DNA of 64,000 nucleotides from Blautia obeum ATCC 29174 (GTDB lineage: Bacteria > Bacillota > Clostridia > Lachnospirales > Lachnospiraceae), in assembly GCF_025147765.1 (NCBI RefSeq), contig NZ_CP102265.1, positions 3,571,001-3,635,000 of the forward strand, written 5' to 3'. Positions 41,716 through 51,507 of the stretch are shown here, piece by piece. Every line of letters starts with the position of its first letter. Positions within the stretch are counted from its first letter, which is position 1. The notes beneath the pieces are model-generated. The model searched no databases. It was not told the DNA's origin and saw nothing but the letters and a program-made list of their open reading frames with translations. The position numbers and the translations under genes were made by a program.

Positions 41716-43341
41716 TTATCTCACTCTGTTCAGACTTTCCTGTATATCAAGCAGTTCCTTCAATTCATAATGTGAAGGGCTCATCTGATGTATCTTCTTA
41801 CCGGTCTTTTTCTCATAGGCTTCAAATGTCCCACAAGTAAAGATCGTCACCTGCAGAGGATCCATTCCAAGAATCTTTTTCAAATCCCTGTAATCCTGAT
41901 CAATATATTTGAAATATGTACTCAAAAGATCTTTCAAAATATTTGTGCTCATCGCAGTGTTGAGCAGTGCATCACGTTCCAGTTCCACATACATATGCAG
42001 ATATGGACGATTCTGTTCATTATATTCTTTTGTTGCAACCCAATTTATGATCGGCAGCTTTGAAAGAGCGATCACGCTGCGGATTCCGTTTTCCGAAATC
42101 CTTGTAAATCCTGCAATATCGATAATCCACGGCACTCGGTCCACATATTCAAAGCGCGGGATCCTTGTCTCATCTTCACGGTTCTCCAGACCGACGCAGC
42201 GATACATATCACCACAGCGGTAGCGGGCAAACGCGCCACCTTTGAGAATAGTAAATACGAGTTCGTATTTTTCTCCCGGCCGAACTTCATCCATCAGATA
42301 AGTCGGCGGGATGTAAGAAGGATCTTCGTAATTTCGCATCATATCCTTCTCGGTGATAAATTCATAAAACGCTGTATCCGGAAAGAAATACATTCCTTTT
42401 CTTGTCCAGGTCTCTGTTCCCATAATGGACGGTTCTGTACCGGCAAATAATTCCATCGGACGGATTCCCCAGAGTTCTTCGAGGTCGTCTTTGTAGCAGA
42501 GGTTATCTGTACCGGCTACCATGAATCCTTTTAGATGGAAAAGATCTTTTGGAAGCATTGCGCGGTTTTCTTTTTTGCAGCGACGCTTTGCCTGCAGCAG
42601 ACGTAATATCATATGTGGCTTGCATTGCATAAGGCTTGACAGTTTTACTCCGCCGCCTCCACCGCCGTTTGTTAGCGAAGAAAGACTCAAGCTTACTGCA
42701 TAAGCTACGCTTCCAAGTCCAAAGAAAAAGCCAAGATCTTTCTTCATCGCCATCTTAAATCCTAATTTGTTTCTTTCGCTGAAACTCATATTTACGGCTT
42801 CTTTTACTGCGGGCAGGAATTCGATTCCAATCTCCTCGCCCAGAGCCAACGGAAAGAGTCCTGTTGCAAAAGGAAGTGGTGCCAGCGCATACAGGAATTT
42901 GTCTGTAGCTGCTACATCAAAAGATCCTTTTTCTTTGCTGGTCGATAAGATCAGACATGCTGTAACATTATTCCGATAGGTGTCCAGCATGCTTCGAGTA
43001 TACGGTGCCACCTTGATCGGGTGCTTTCCACCTTCCCAGGTTGTCTGGATCCAGATGACCGGATTTCCCGGAAGCATATCCGGCTGCTTGGCAAGCAGAA
43101 TATCCGCGTAATCATCGTAGGTTGTCAGCGGTACCATTTTTCTGAATTCATCCAGATTTTGAGGATGTTTTCCCTTCAAAATAGACTGTCCCAGACCACA
43201 GTTGCTCCACAGCTTAACCTGTTCCTCCATCAACCGACGCTGAATCTTCATGTATCCATTCATCGACAGATCCAGGAATCCACAGTACTGCTGCCATATT
43301 TCTTTATACTGTTGTTTTTTTAATTTTTCTTCTAAATTCAT
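41716..43341 (-). CDS. GH3-family acyl-adenylate-type protein
   Basis: The 541-aa protein matches the GH3 (auxin-responsive promoter) family: early MNGYMKIQRRLMEEQV, then FRKMVPLTTYDDYADIL, the nucleotide-binding region VIWIQTTWEGGKHPIKVAPYTRSML, LFAGTEPSIMGTETWTR and GEKYELVFTILKGGAFARYRCGDMYRC. Plant GH3 enzymes conjugate acyl acids to amino acids through an adenylate. The bacterial members have unknown substrates. A six-Gly run (TNGGGGGGVK, about residue 225) is unusual. Its neighbour at 43363 is an ICMT-like protein 21 nt upstream, so the two are probably cotranscribed. Confidence 0.88.
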   Translation of the reverse strand: MNLEEKLKKQQYKEIWQQYCGFLDLSMNGYMKIQRRLMEEQVKLWSNCGLGQSILKGKHPQNLDEFRKMVPLTTYDDYADILLAKQPDMLPGNPVIWIQTTWEGGKHPIKVAPYTRSMLDTYRNNVTACLILSTSKEKGSFDVAATDKFLYALAPLPFATGLFPLALGEEIGIEFLPAVKEAVNMSFSERNKLGFKMAMKKDLGFFFGLGSVAYAVSLSLSSLTNGGGGGGVKLSSLMQCKPHMILRLLQAKRRCKKENRAMLPKDLFHLKGFMVAGTDNLCYKDDLEELWGIRPMELFAGTEPSIMGTETWTRKGMYFFPDTAFYEFITEKDMMRNYEDPSYIPPTYLMDEVRPGEKYELVFTILKGGAFARYRCGDMYRCVGLENREDETRIPRFEYVDRVPWIIDIAGFTRISENGIRSVIALSKLPIINWVATKEYNEQNRPYLHMYVELERDALLNTAMSTNILKDLLSTYFKYIDQDYRDLKKILGMDPLQVTIFTCGTFEAYEKKTGKKIHQMSPSHYELKELLDIQESLNRVR

Positions 43342-43362
43342 AGTCTGTCCGCTCCAGATCGA

Positions 43363-43932
43363 TCATTGTTTTCTGATACTATATAAGCATTTCTTTATGC
43401 TATCTCTATTCGGCATTAAAAACGGGGTTGTTTTCTGATATTCCCTGTAATTAAAAAATGTCTGTGGAAAAGTCCACAGATCCTGAAAAATGATATACAG
43501 ATAGTTCCAAAAAATCATAAGCAGAAAATAGATTCCCTGTCTCCATCCGCCAAACATTCCCCACATGCAAAGATATGCTCCTGCGAACCATAAAACTCCG
43601 GGATGACGGCACAGACCGTACACACCCTCTGTATATGCCGCACGTAATTTGTTTTCTTCACAGTAAGTTTCTTCAAAGGGAAGGGCAAAAAACAAGGTAT
43701 ATATAAGAAGTGCAAGGAAACACAAGGCTCCTGTTCCAAATCCAATTATTCTTCCGATTCTGTGCTGGCACTGCCCCCACGAGAGCCAGAGCTCCATGAC
43801 GAGCGATAAAGCCACCAGAACCGTCCCCCATGCGAAAAATTTTTGGAAAAATGTATTTTTCTTTTTAATGCTGTTTATATCATAAATAAAATACAGGAGA
43901 AACCCTGCACTCCCTAGAATGAACTGCCACAT
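43363..43932 (-). CDS. ICMT-like integral membrane methyltransferase
   Basis: The start MWQFILGSAGFLLYF at ATG 43932 follows GGGAG; earlier Mets lack a ribosome site. The 189-aa protein has about five membrane helices and the motif YTEGVYGLCRHPGVLWFAG, typical of isoprenylcysteine-carboxyl-methyltransferase and phospholipid-methyltransferase-like proteins, which bind SAM near the RHP motif. The substrate is unknown. It lies 21 nt upstream of the GH3 gene on the same strand. Confidence 0.75.
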   Translation of the reverse strand: MWQFILGSAGFLLYFIYDINSIKKKNTFFQKFFAWGTVLVALSLVMELWLSWGQCQHRIGRIIGFGTGALCFLALLIYTLFFALPFEETYCEENKLRAAYTEGVYGLCRHPGVLWFAGAYLCMWGMFGGWRQGIYFLLMIFWNYLYIIFQDLWTFPQTFFNYREYQKTTPFLMPNRDSIKKCLYSIRKQ

Positions 43933-44044
43933 TTTTTCTCTCCCATTTTTGTACATAATAACACATAACAGCCTTGTCACGCACATTAAATTATAATAAA
44001 AGAGACAATAAATAGCAAGCGCTATTTACTGTCCCATATGTGAA

Positions 44045-44160
44045 TTATATAAAAATCTTCCTCAAAATCTCACTCAGCTTATTTATATCCCGCGATTTGA
44101 CAATATGTCCATTCATTCCGGCGTTTTTGGCCTTCTGCATCTGCTTTAGAAAATCTTTTT
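44045..44160 (-). pseudogene. Receiver-domain (hybrid kinase or response regulator) C-terminal remnant
   Basis: The minus frame reads KKDFLKQMQKAKNAGMNGH, then IVKSRDINKLSEILRKIFI and stop. NAGMNGHI-x-KP is the signature of the last strand and helix of receiver domains, here with KSRD where KPID is usual. Only about 38 residues remain, with no start codon, right downstream of the MATE gene. It is the tail of a lost sensor gene. Confidence 0.6.
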
Positions 44161-44174
44161 TATCTCTTGCACAT

Positions 44175-45503
44175 CTATTCCTCAGTTGGCCATGACCTTC
44201 TGAGCGCCACATAGGATATTAAAAAGTTCGCAAACCAGCCAGCTGGTACAGCAAGCCAGACAAATGCAATGCCAAAACGCGGTGCAAAAATCAAAGCAAC
44301 GGAAAGACGAATCGCCAGGTTCACCATATTTGCAATGAGGAACGGGCGCATGATTCCAAGACCACGAAGGACTCCATCAGTTGCCATTTTGATTCCCATA
44401 AAGATGAAGAAGTAGCCAAGCCATCTCATATAATCCCCAGATACCTGGTAGGCCAGGTCTGTTCCGTCTTTACCAAGAAACAGCGAGGAAATTTGCGTGT
44501 GGAGTGTTTCAATCACAATGAAGGCAATGGCTGCAAAACACACATCCAGCACTAATGCAGCGCGGTAGCCTTTTTTGATACGCTGGGGTTTGTTTGCGCC
44601 AAGATTCTGGGATACATATGGCGAAACCGCATTGCCGATAGATACAAAAATCAGAGAAAAAACATTCTCTACCCGCATTGTCGCCGCATACCCCGCGAGT
44701 GCCTGTGTACCGAAAGGATTTACAACTGCCTGTACGATCATCATACCGATAGATACTGTAGACTGCTGAAGAACTGAAGGCACAGCAATCTGAAACATGG
44801 AATGTAACTCCTGCCTGTCAAACCAGTCAAAGTAACTTTTATATCGCCGCATCCGACTAAGGAAAAGCAAAAGTGAGAACACCGCAGAAATTCCCTGTGC
44901 GATCAAGGTCGCAAGCGCTGCACCAAACACACCGAGATCAAGTCCGGCTACCATCCAAAGATCCATGAAGATATTTAAGATTGATGAAAAAATCAGAAGT
45001 CCCAGTGGAATTTTGGATTCTCCTATAGAATTAAACATCGTTGAAAGAATGTTATACATAAACAAAAACGGAAAGCCCACAAAATAGACCCGCAAATACA
45101 GCACTGCGTCATCCAGTATATCGGCAGGAGTTTGTAGCGTACTCATCATCGAGCGAGAAAAACAAAAGCCAAAAACGCCAAGGACTATGCTTAGAACTAA
45201 AAAGCTAAGCAGAGACGTTGACACGATGGTTTTCATTTTTCCATACTCCCTGGCACCAAAATAGCGGCTCACGAGTACACCTGCACCGACACCGGCCCCC
45301 AGCGCCACACAAATGAAAACATTAGTCAACGCTGCACATGCACCGACAGCTGCAAGCGCGGAAGAACCCACAAACTGACCGACGATGATGGAGTCGGCCA
45401 TATTATATATTTGCTGAAAAAAGCTGCCTAAAATCATTGGCATTGCAAAAACCGTCAAAGCTTTAAGAGGCGCATCTGTAATCAGGTATTCATCTTTTGA
45501 CAT
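44175..45503 (-). CDS. MATE-family multidrug/cation antiporter
   Basis: The 442-aa protein has twelve predicted membrane helices and MATE motifs (IYNMADSIIVGQFVGSSALAAVGACAALTNVF, then FPFLFMYNILSTMFNSIGESKIPLGLL, and ALAGYAATMRVENVF). Such proteins export drugs or metabolites using a Na+ or H+ gradient. It is divergent from the Lrp/AsnC regulator gene at 45716 with a 212-bp intergenic region, suggesting control by that regulator. Its extreme 3' end is duplicated at 38901-38956. Confidence 0.94.
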   Translation of the reverse strand: MSKDEYLITDAPLKALTVFAMPMILGSFFQQIYNMADSIIVGQFVGSSALAAVGACAALTNVFICVALGAGVGAGVLVSRYFGAREYGKMKTIVSTSLLSFLVLSIVLGVFGFCFSRSMMSTLQTPADILDDAVLYLRVYFVGFPFLFMYNILSTMFNSIGESKIPLGLLIFSSILNIFMDLWMVAGLDLGVFGAALATLIAQGISAVFSLLLFLSRMRRYKSYFDWFDRQELHSMFQIAVPSVLQQSTVSIGMMIVQAVVNPFGTQALAGYAATMRVENVFSLIFVSIGNAVSPYVSQNLGANKPQRIKKGYRAALVLDVCFAAIAFIVIETLHTQISSLFLGKDGTDLAYQVSGDYMRWLGYFFIFMGIKMATDGVLRGLGIMRPFLIANMVNLAIRLSVALIFAPRFGIAFVWLAVPAGWFANFLISYVALRRSWPTEE

Positions 45504-45715
45504 TCTTATATTCCTCCACGAGTTTCATAATTTCACTTATCCTTCCCTTCATCAGACCTTATATATACGAAGTGTAAGTATAAAGTTACGTTACGAAGCA
45601 ATTATATGTGGTTACAATTAATAAGTCAAGTCATCGTTTACTTTGGGTAATATGAATGATATGATATCCAGGAAAACTACTATCCACAGGATATTATTTT
45701 ACAGGAGGGGTATTT

Positions 45716-46174
45716 ATGTACCTGGACGGTTTAGATGAACTGGATCAGAAGATTATCCAGTTGCTTATAGAAAATGCACGTATCTCTTACTCTGATATCG
45801 GTAAAGAAACCGGTATTTCCAGGGTGGCAGTAAAAGTCCGGATTCAGGCATTGGAGAAAAAGGGGGTAATTGAAGAATATACAACTATAATTAACCCTCA
45901 AAAAATCAGTGGTGCTGTATCATGCTATTTTGAAATTGAAACAAAACCAGACTCCCTGTCACAGGTGACAGATATATTATATAAAAATGATACAGTTACG
46001 CAGATTTACCGCGTCACAGGAAGAGACAAACTGCATGTACATGCCGTTGCCTCATCGAGTGATGAAATGGAACACTTCCTGCACAATGTCATTGACGCCC
46101 TGCCTGGTGTCATCAGCTGCAGCTGCAATACAATCTTATCACGTATTAAAGATATTAAAGGATTACGGCTATAA
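45716..46174 (+). CDS. Lrp/AsnC-family transcriptional regulator
   Basis: The 152-aa protein starts MYLDGLDELDQKIIQLLIENARISYSDIGKETGISRVAVKVRIQALEKKGVI, the Lrp/AsnC helix-turn-helix, followed by the RAM ligand-sensing domain (residues 70-150). The ribosome site AGGAGGGG precedes ATG 45716. It probably senses an amino acid and, by its divergent position, controls the MATE gene. Confidence 0.93.
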   Translation: MYLDGLDELDQKIIQLLIENARISYSDIGKETGISRVAVKVRIQALEKKGVIEEYTTIINPQKISGAVSCYFEIETKPDSLSQVTDILYKNDTVTQIYRVTGRDKLHVHAVASSSDEMEHFLHNVIDALPGVISCSCNTILSRIKDIKGLRL

Positions 46175-46200
46175 ACTGAAACACTGGAAATTACTGAAAA

Positions 46201-46240
46201 GACCTCGATGATCTGGTTTTTCCAGACCGTCGGGGTCTAT
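46201..46240. terminator. Terminator after the Lrp-type gene
   Basis: GACCTCGATGATCTGG and CCAGACCGTCGGGGTC form an imperfect stem around TTTTT, 27 nt after the lrp stop. A moderate T-run follows (TATTTAG). It separates lrp from the convergent DegV gene. Confidence 0.6.
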
Positions 46241-46363
46241 TTAGTATAATTTATAAATTTTCTGAATGATTCCACGACAGAGTTTTTGCTGCGACTTTCT
46301 TACTTAAAAAGTCTTAAATAGCTTTAAGTTTTCTGTTTTATTCGTAAAGTTTATCCGCTTTTC

Positions 46364-47212
46364 TTATTTCGCAATAAACAGTACTCCCAGAGTTCCCGGC
46401 CCACAATGGCTTGAAACCACACCACCGGCGCGCGTCTCAAGAATTTCCTGAAAAATTCCAAGACTCTGCAGATAAGCCTGCACATCTTCCACAATCTTAC
46501 GGTCACAGCCGGAATGTGTAATAAACACTCGCTCCGGTCGTGCATTTTTAAGGTCTGCCTCCATATCTCTGACATAAGACATGACTACAGAATGTAATTT
46601 GCCGCGATACTTCTTAGCTGCATCCATTGCACCGTTTTCTACTACGATCTTTGGATGCAGCTTCAATACACTTCCTGCCATAGCCGCAACCGCATTACAG
46701 CGACCTCCACGATACAAATACACCAAAGTGTCTACCACAAAGCTTGCACGCACTTTTGGCCTCACTTCCTCTAGCGCAGCCGTAATTTCTGCAGCACTTT
46801 TTCCTGCCTGTGCCATTACTGCTGCCTCCACGACTTGAAGCCCAATACCTGTTGAAAGATTTGCAGAATCAATAACCGTCACAAGATCGGAGGCTTCCAG
46901 CTCATCAGCAGCAAGACGCATAACATTTCCGGAAGTTGACATACTTGATGATATTGAAAAACAGATAACTTCCCTTTTTTCTTCAACATAAGGTTTCAAT
47001 ATTTTTATCGCATCCACCAGAGATGGTGCCGAAGTTTTGGGTGTTGTCTTATGTGCATCTGACCATGCAAAGATTTCATCCGGAGTTATATTTTTGCCAT
47101 CCTTATATTCCTTCTCGCCAAGAAGAATATGAAGCGGCAAAATATCAATATCATATCTGTTCACCAGCTCTGGCGAAAGGTCGCAGGTACTGTCTGAAAT
47201 TATTTTTACCAT
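46364..47212 (-). CDS. DegV-family fatty-acid-binding protein
   Basis: The 282-aa protein opens MVKIISDSTCDLSPELVNRYDIDILPLHILLGEKEYKDG, then PKTSAPSLVDAI and SSSMSTSGNVMRLAADEL, all classic DegV/FakB motifs. The C-terminal part with RVFITHSGC and SHCGPGTLGVLF is intact. FakB-type proteins deliver exogenous fatty acids to the kinase FakA. The start ATG 47212 is preceded by GGAGG. It is monocistronic. Confidence 0.93.
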   Translation of the reverse strand: MVKIISDSTCDLSPELVNRYDIDILPLHILLGEKEYKDGKNITPDEIFAWSDAHKTTPKTSAPSLVDAIKILKPYVEEKREVICFSISSSMSTSGNVMRLAADELEASDLVTVIDSANLSTGIGLQVVEAAVMAQAGKSAAEITAALEEVRPKVRASFVVDTLVYLYRGGRCNAVAAMAGSVLKLHPKIVVENGAMDAAKKYRGKLHSVVMSYVRDMEADLKNARPERVFITHSGCDRKIVEDVQAYLQSLGIFQEILETRAGGVVSSHCGPGTLGVLFIAK

Positions 47213-47284
47213 GAAATATTACCTCCTGCTGTTTTATAGACAATATATTACCACAATTCAAGAATGAAGGATACACCTGTATCT

Positions 47285-48373
47285 TTATTTCTTACTACGA
47301 TATGCTTCCGCTTCCCAATGAGTAATAAAGTATGTAATATCATCTGTCATCTGTAATGCACCGCCAAAACTTTCGGCATATACAGCAAGTTTGATCGCAT
47401 CCTTTACCAGAAGCTGTGCTTTTGCAGCTTTTGCCTTGTCATCTTCCATGATAAATGCGCCCACGCCCTGTACCAGGATCAGTCTTGGTTCTTTGTCATG
47501 CTCTTTCATAAATGCATCCAGTACATCTTTTGCCTGTTCAACATTTTCTACAAATAATGGGTATGGTCCGCAGTATACAATGTGATCCGGAGTAAATGGT
47601 TTCAAAAGCGGTGCTGCAGTTGTTTTATCTTTCACAAAATTATTCATTTCTGCAGCCGGAACAACTTCTACAGCATGTCCCAGTAACTCGGAAAGTCTCT
47701 TTGCAGTCTGTTCTTTTTCAGGTGTAACTGCATCACTTACGTCAGCCGTTCTTTTTACCTGTTTCTCTAATTTGCTGATAACTCCATCAAATAAAACACC
47801 TATCTCTTCTACAGTATTTGCTGCAACAAAAATTCCATGATTCTGAAGTAGAAGTACCTGCACATCTTTTCCAAATTCTGCTTTATACGCATTCATTTTT
47901 TCATAGCAGATACGTGCCAGCGTATATCCCGGTTTGCAGATATCGATCCAGAGTACATCTTTGCCAAGAAGCTGTTCACAAAGTGTCTGCGCACCCTTTC
48001 CGCAGGTCAGACCATTAACAAGAGTCGGATGAACATGCAGTACATAAGTATAAGCAAATAAATTATGAAGCAAAGCCTCTACACTTGGGCGTTTCGTCTT
48101 GTCATCATCGGTTACTGCTGCCATAACATCCGCAAGATATGCAGATTCACGTTTCACATCGTCTGCAGGGTATTCTGTTTTCATAATCTCATTCAGACGG
48201 GCTCTGTCCATTTTGACAAATTCTTCTGCTTTGATCGTAGCAAGCTGTGTACCGGAACCTTTAACATACAGGGTTGTATCGTCTTTGACAGAAGTATTGC
48301 CGCCACCTGCCAGGACGTAAGCCGGATTGCTGCCGTATGTATTTGACATTTTTACTAAAGTTGAAAGATCCAT
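47285..48373 (-). CDS. Class II aldolase/adducin-family protein
   Basis: The 362-aa protein has the class II aldolase motifs GGGNTSVKDDTTLYVKGSGTQL near residue 23, the metal-site stretch YVLHVHPTLVNGLTCGK (about 110-126), and LLLQNHGIFVA. These bind zinc for cleavage of a sugar phosphate or similar substrate. Length and C-terminal extension match the longer bacterial members annotated as class II aldolase. Substrate unknown. The start ATG 48373 follows GGAGG. It has its own promoter-like upstream region. Confidence 0.88.
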   Translation of the reverse strand: MDLSTLVKMSNTYGSNPAYVLAGGGNTSVKDDTTLYVKGSGTQLATIKAEEFVKMDRARLNEIMKTEYPADDVKRESAYLADVMAAVTDDDKTKRPSVEALLHNLFAYTYVLHVHPTLVNGLTCGKGAQTLCEQLLGKDVLWIDICKPGYTLARICYEKMNAYKAEFGKDVQVLLLQNHGIFVAANTVEEIGVLFDGVISKLEKQVKRTADVSDAVTPEKEQTAKRLSELLGHAVEVVPAAEMNNFVKDKTTAAPLLKPFTPDHIVYCGPYPLFVENVEQAKDVLDAFMKEHDKEPRLILVQGVGAFIMEDDKAKAAKAQLLVKDAIKLAVYAESFGGALQMTDDITYFITHWEAEAYRSKK

Positions 48374-48521
48374 AGTTAAAATTCCTCCCTTGACTTCTCA
48401 TCTTAATAGTTTCGATATTACTTATAGTATTATAGTACACCATATATAAAAAGTTATCTATGCAAATATCGTGTCACAAAATATAACAAAACCCACCTTA
48501 TCGTTGGCGCAGATCAAGAAA

Positions 48522-48555
48522 AAAGCAACCAGGACTTAACATCCTGATTGCTTTT
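48522..48555 (-). terminator. Terminator of the LTA-synthase-like gene
   Basis: On the minus strand AAAGCAATCAGGA pairs with TCCTGGTTGCTTT around 7 nt, followed by TTTCTTG, about 17 nt after the stop of the gene at 48572. This is a good rho-independent terminator. Confidence 0.85.
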
Positions 48556-48571
48556 TGCTCTCATTATTCTG

Positions 48572-50602
48572 TTATTGTTTCAATTCAAAGAAATCTTCTA
48601 CCCGGTTTTTATAATCCGTCATGTCATTATACTGCAGCATTGCATATTCCTGAATCAGATCATAATATGGTGAGTTCTTATCATCCACACTGTAAAATTT
48701 TCCATCTGCTCCCCAATATCCATTACTGGTCAGTACCGGAATCTCTTTCTGTAGATCCTGCTGGAACTTCTGGAAGCCGGTCAGTTCTCCATCTATCGTC
48801 TCCATAAGGATGGTCTGAAGATAATTCATACTTGTCTTCTCTACAGTCTTCTTATCAATATCATAATTAGCCCAGATAAGGAATGGAACCTCATATCGCC
48901 GCATCATTTCCTCATCATTCCAATTACGCCACTCTCCATTTGTGATAGAATCCATCGATTCATCATGAATTCTCGGCTGGTGATCTCCTGTCAGAAAGAT
49001 TACTGTCGGTTCATCTGTATTTTTATAATAATTGATCAGATTTTCAAACATCTCATCTGAATATTTGATAAGACTGAGGTAATATCCCAGATCCGTTGCA
49101 TCTGCATTCTCTACTACAATTCGTTTATCATCGAAATTATCAAATGGTACATCATAAGAACTATGGTTCTGAATCGTCATTGTATAACCGAAATACGGTG
49201 CGTCTGTCAATTTTCTCTGCTGTTCATAATCATGTGTGATATTATCGTAGGTACACTGGTCCGTCGCATTATTTCTCATTTTTACAAACGGGACTATCAT
49301 ATTTGTATAATCATAAAACTTATCAAATCCAAGCAGCGGATATGCCTTGTCTCGGTTATAGTTTCTCGCCTTCTGAAGATGGGTTGCTGAATTTCCTGTG
49401 TATCCTTCACTCTTCAGTTCAGTTACCAACGATGGCATTGCATGCCTCAGATATAACTGAAATGCAACCGTTCCTTTTGGAAGAAATGCCATAGAATTTC
49501 CTGTCAGAAATTCATATTCCGTATTTGCAGTCTGACCGCCTACGATTGATGCATAAGTTGTTCCACTCACACAGTTTCCATTTTTCATCAGATCATGAAT
49601 AAATGGCATGTAATCTTCATTTGTCTCAATATCTCCAAGAACCTGCGGATCCGAAAAGGCCTCATTAATAACAGCAATTACATTTGGTCGTTTCTTATTT
49701 GGATCTACGGTATCAGAAGTATATTTTGAAGTAATCTCTTCTACTTTTTTCAGACTGTATCCATTTGGTTTCTCTGGTACAGAAAGCTTGATGCTTCTTG
49801 TGAAACAGGCGATACTGCCATATTGCTGATAACTTCTCATTGGATTAAAAAGACTCAGATACAATCCTCTGTTGCTTACCATGTCTGTCATAACAAGCTG
49901 TGAAAAACCAGTTACACTCACAATAGCCATTACAGCGATTCCACACAAACGATGAGAAACTTTTTTGAAAACAGGTTCACATTTTATCACGCGGCCAAGC
50001 ATTATAAAATCAAACAGCATTACCAGTGCAACTGTTGTATAGAAATTAAATTGTATCTTATAACCGTCTGCAACTTCCAGTGCAGTACCTACGGTTGCAA
50101 TATCCGATGCCATGACCGGTGTTCCTCGAAACTCATAAACAAAATAATTTACTATATTAAACATTACACAGATAAACGCCCAAATATCAGTTCCAAGACG
50201 CACCCGATTTGTAATAACTATAAATATAAGTTCCAGAATACCAATCAACAGGAAGTTAAATAATAACAGTGATAAATGTTGTTCTCTAAAGCTGTATGTT
50301 TCATTAAATACAGCAATTTCCATATTAAAAAAAATGTAGCACGGTGCAAACAGGATATACAGAATATTTATTACTCTGTTCCACTTCTTTCCAAAATCCA
50401 GTCTGACAAAAATAAGAACAACGCCAACTATCCAGCCCAGCACAATGCTGGCTATTTTAAATTTCGAACTGAATTCCGGATCATTTTCCAATATAGTTGT
50501 TCGGTTTACATAAAAAAAGATCAGAAACAGAAACGAAATAAATAGGCAGAAATAATTTTTCCATCTCTGCCTGTTTTTATTAAAGTCTATATTCTTCAGC
50601 AC
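48572..50602 (-). CDS. LTA-synthase-family sulfatase-fold transferase
   Basis: The 676-aa protein has about six N-terminal membrane helices (residues 12-265) and an extracytoplasmic sulfatase-fold domain with VIAVINEAFSDPQVLGDIETNEDYMPF, the nucleophile region YASIVGGQTANTEYEFLTGNS, and VIFLTGDHQPRI. It resembles LtaS-type glycerol-phosphate transferases that make lipoteichoic acid or modify envelope glycans. Its domain order and length match LTA synthases. It ends at a strong terminator. The substrate is inferred from family only. Confidence 0.9.
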   Translation of the reverse strand: MLKNIDFNKNRQRWKNYFCLFISFLFLIFFYVNRTTILENDPEFSSKFKIASIVLGWIVGVVLIFVRLDFGKKWNRVINILYILFAPCYIFFNMEIAVFNETYSFREQHLSLLLFNFLLIGILELIFIVITNRVRLGTDIWAFICVMFNIVNYFVYEFRGTPVMASDIATVGTALEVADGYKIQFNFYTTVALVMLFDFIMLGRVIKCEPVFKKVSHRLCGIAVMAIVSVTGFSQLVMTDMVSNRGLYLSLFNPMRSYQQYGSIACFTRSIKLSVPEKPNGYSLKKVEEITSKYTSDTVDPNKKRPNVIAVINEAFSDPQVLGDIETNEDYMPFIHDLMKNGNCVSGTTYASIVGGQTANTEYEFLTGNSMAFLPKGTVAFQLYLRHAMPSLVTELKSEGYTGNSATHLQKARNYNRDKAYPLLGFDKFYDYTNMIVPFVKMRNNATDQCTYDNITHDYEQQRKLTDAPYFGYTMTIQNHSSYDVPFDNFDDKRIVVENADATDLGYYLSLIKYSDEMFENLINYYKNTDEPTVIFLTGDHQPRIHDESMDSITNGEWRNWNDEEMMRRYEVPFLIWANYDIDKKTVEKTSMNYLQTILMETIDGELTGFQKFQQDLQKEIPVLTSNGYWGADGKFYSVDDKNSPYYDLIQEYAMLQYNDMTDYKNRVEDFFELKQ

Positions 50603-50619
50603 GTATATTTTCCTCTATT

Positions 50620-51489
50620 CTAAAAATGCAACTGACCCTGAAGCCAGATCGTACCTTTAAACCTTCGGCCAACTGCCGGATCTCCCAGCAGATCCGCTCG
50701 ATTGATACAGATATCAAATTGAATATTATTACATTCAACTGTCATCTGAACAAGTTCTTCATCTGTAATATTATTCTGTACAGTACGATATTCTATAATC
50801 TCACCTAAAATACTATACTGGTCACACTGAATTCCATATGGCATAAAATATGAATCTACAATAGACAAAATGTCTTCATGAACGATTCTGTTAGAAATCA
50901 TAGAATACGTGTCCATTTCTTCCATGGTAAGATTTTCCATAGCCTCTTCATCACCATTTCTTGCAGCTGCGATCATTGAACTTCGGTTTTTACTGCTTTC
51001 CTGTTCAACTTTGACTGCTTCCTTATCCTTCAGTACTGGAAAAAGGATTTTACCCTCCCCCGCAAGTCCGGATAATGTCAACGGCTGATTACCTGTTAAC
51101 TGCTTTTTGCTTTCTTTCATATATTCAGCTACATTTTGAAGATAAAAAATCAGCGTGATTCCTATTCTCAGATCATCACAGGCTGCAGAAAAGGCATCCT
51201 TATCCGCATGCCTTTCTACTGTTACCTGTTCCTGAGTTGTAATTCCAGTTCCTCTAAAAAAAGGATAATAATATTCCACATGAAATCTGTTGTCATCATC
51301 ATACTGACCACATACAGTAATACCGCAGTCATTTCCATAAAACCGGGAAAACTGAGCAAAGACACCATCTGGATGATCTTCCACTACGTTTTTTTCATCG
51401 TAATTTTTGATAACATCCAGAATGATTTCTTTCATTTCTTCCCGTTTGGTCACTTTAGAAAAACCGACTGCTTTTAAAAAGCTGTGCAA
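50620..51489 (-). CDS. DUF3881-family protein
   Basis: The 289-aa soluble protein begins MHSFLKAVGFSKVTKREEMKEIILDVI and contains YGNDCGITVCGQYDDDNRFHVEYYYPFFRGTGITTQEQVTVERHADKDAFSAACDD, the DUF3881 core found in Lachnospiraceae. The region after residue 165 holds conserved IVHEDILSIVDSYFMPYGI. It lies between serS and the LTA-synthase-like gene with 18-nt gaps. The function is unknown, and the family is largely confined to Clostridia. Confidence 0.85.
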   Translation of the reverse strand: MHSFLKAVGFSKVTKREEMKEIILDVIKNYDEKNVVEDHPDGVFAQFSRFYGNDCGITVCGQYDDDNRFHVEYYYPFFRGTGITTQEQVTVERHADKDAFSAACDDLRIGITLIFYLQNVAEYMKESKKQLTGNQPLTLSGLAGEGKILFPVLKDKEAVKVEQESSKNRSSMIAAARNGDEEAMENLTMEEMDTYSMISNRIVHEDILSIVDSYFMPYGIQCDQYSILGEIIEYRTVQNNITDEELVQMTVECNNIQFDICINRADLLGDPAVGRRFKGTIWLQGQLHF

Positions 51490-51507
51490 AAGTACACCTC
51501 CATGCCC

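Noticed and set aside
45504..45715. Specific Lrp operator between MATE and lrp genes
   Set aside because: The region has short A/T-rich inverted motifs (for example around GTTACGTTACG) but none clear enough to name as a site.
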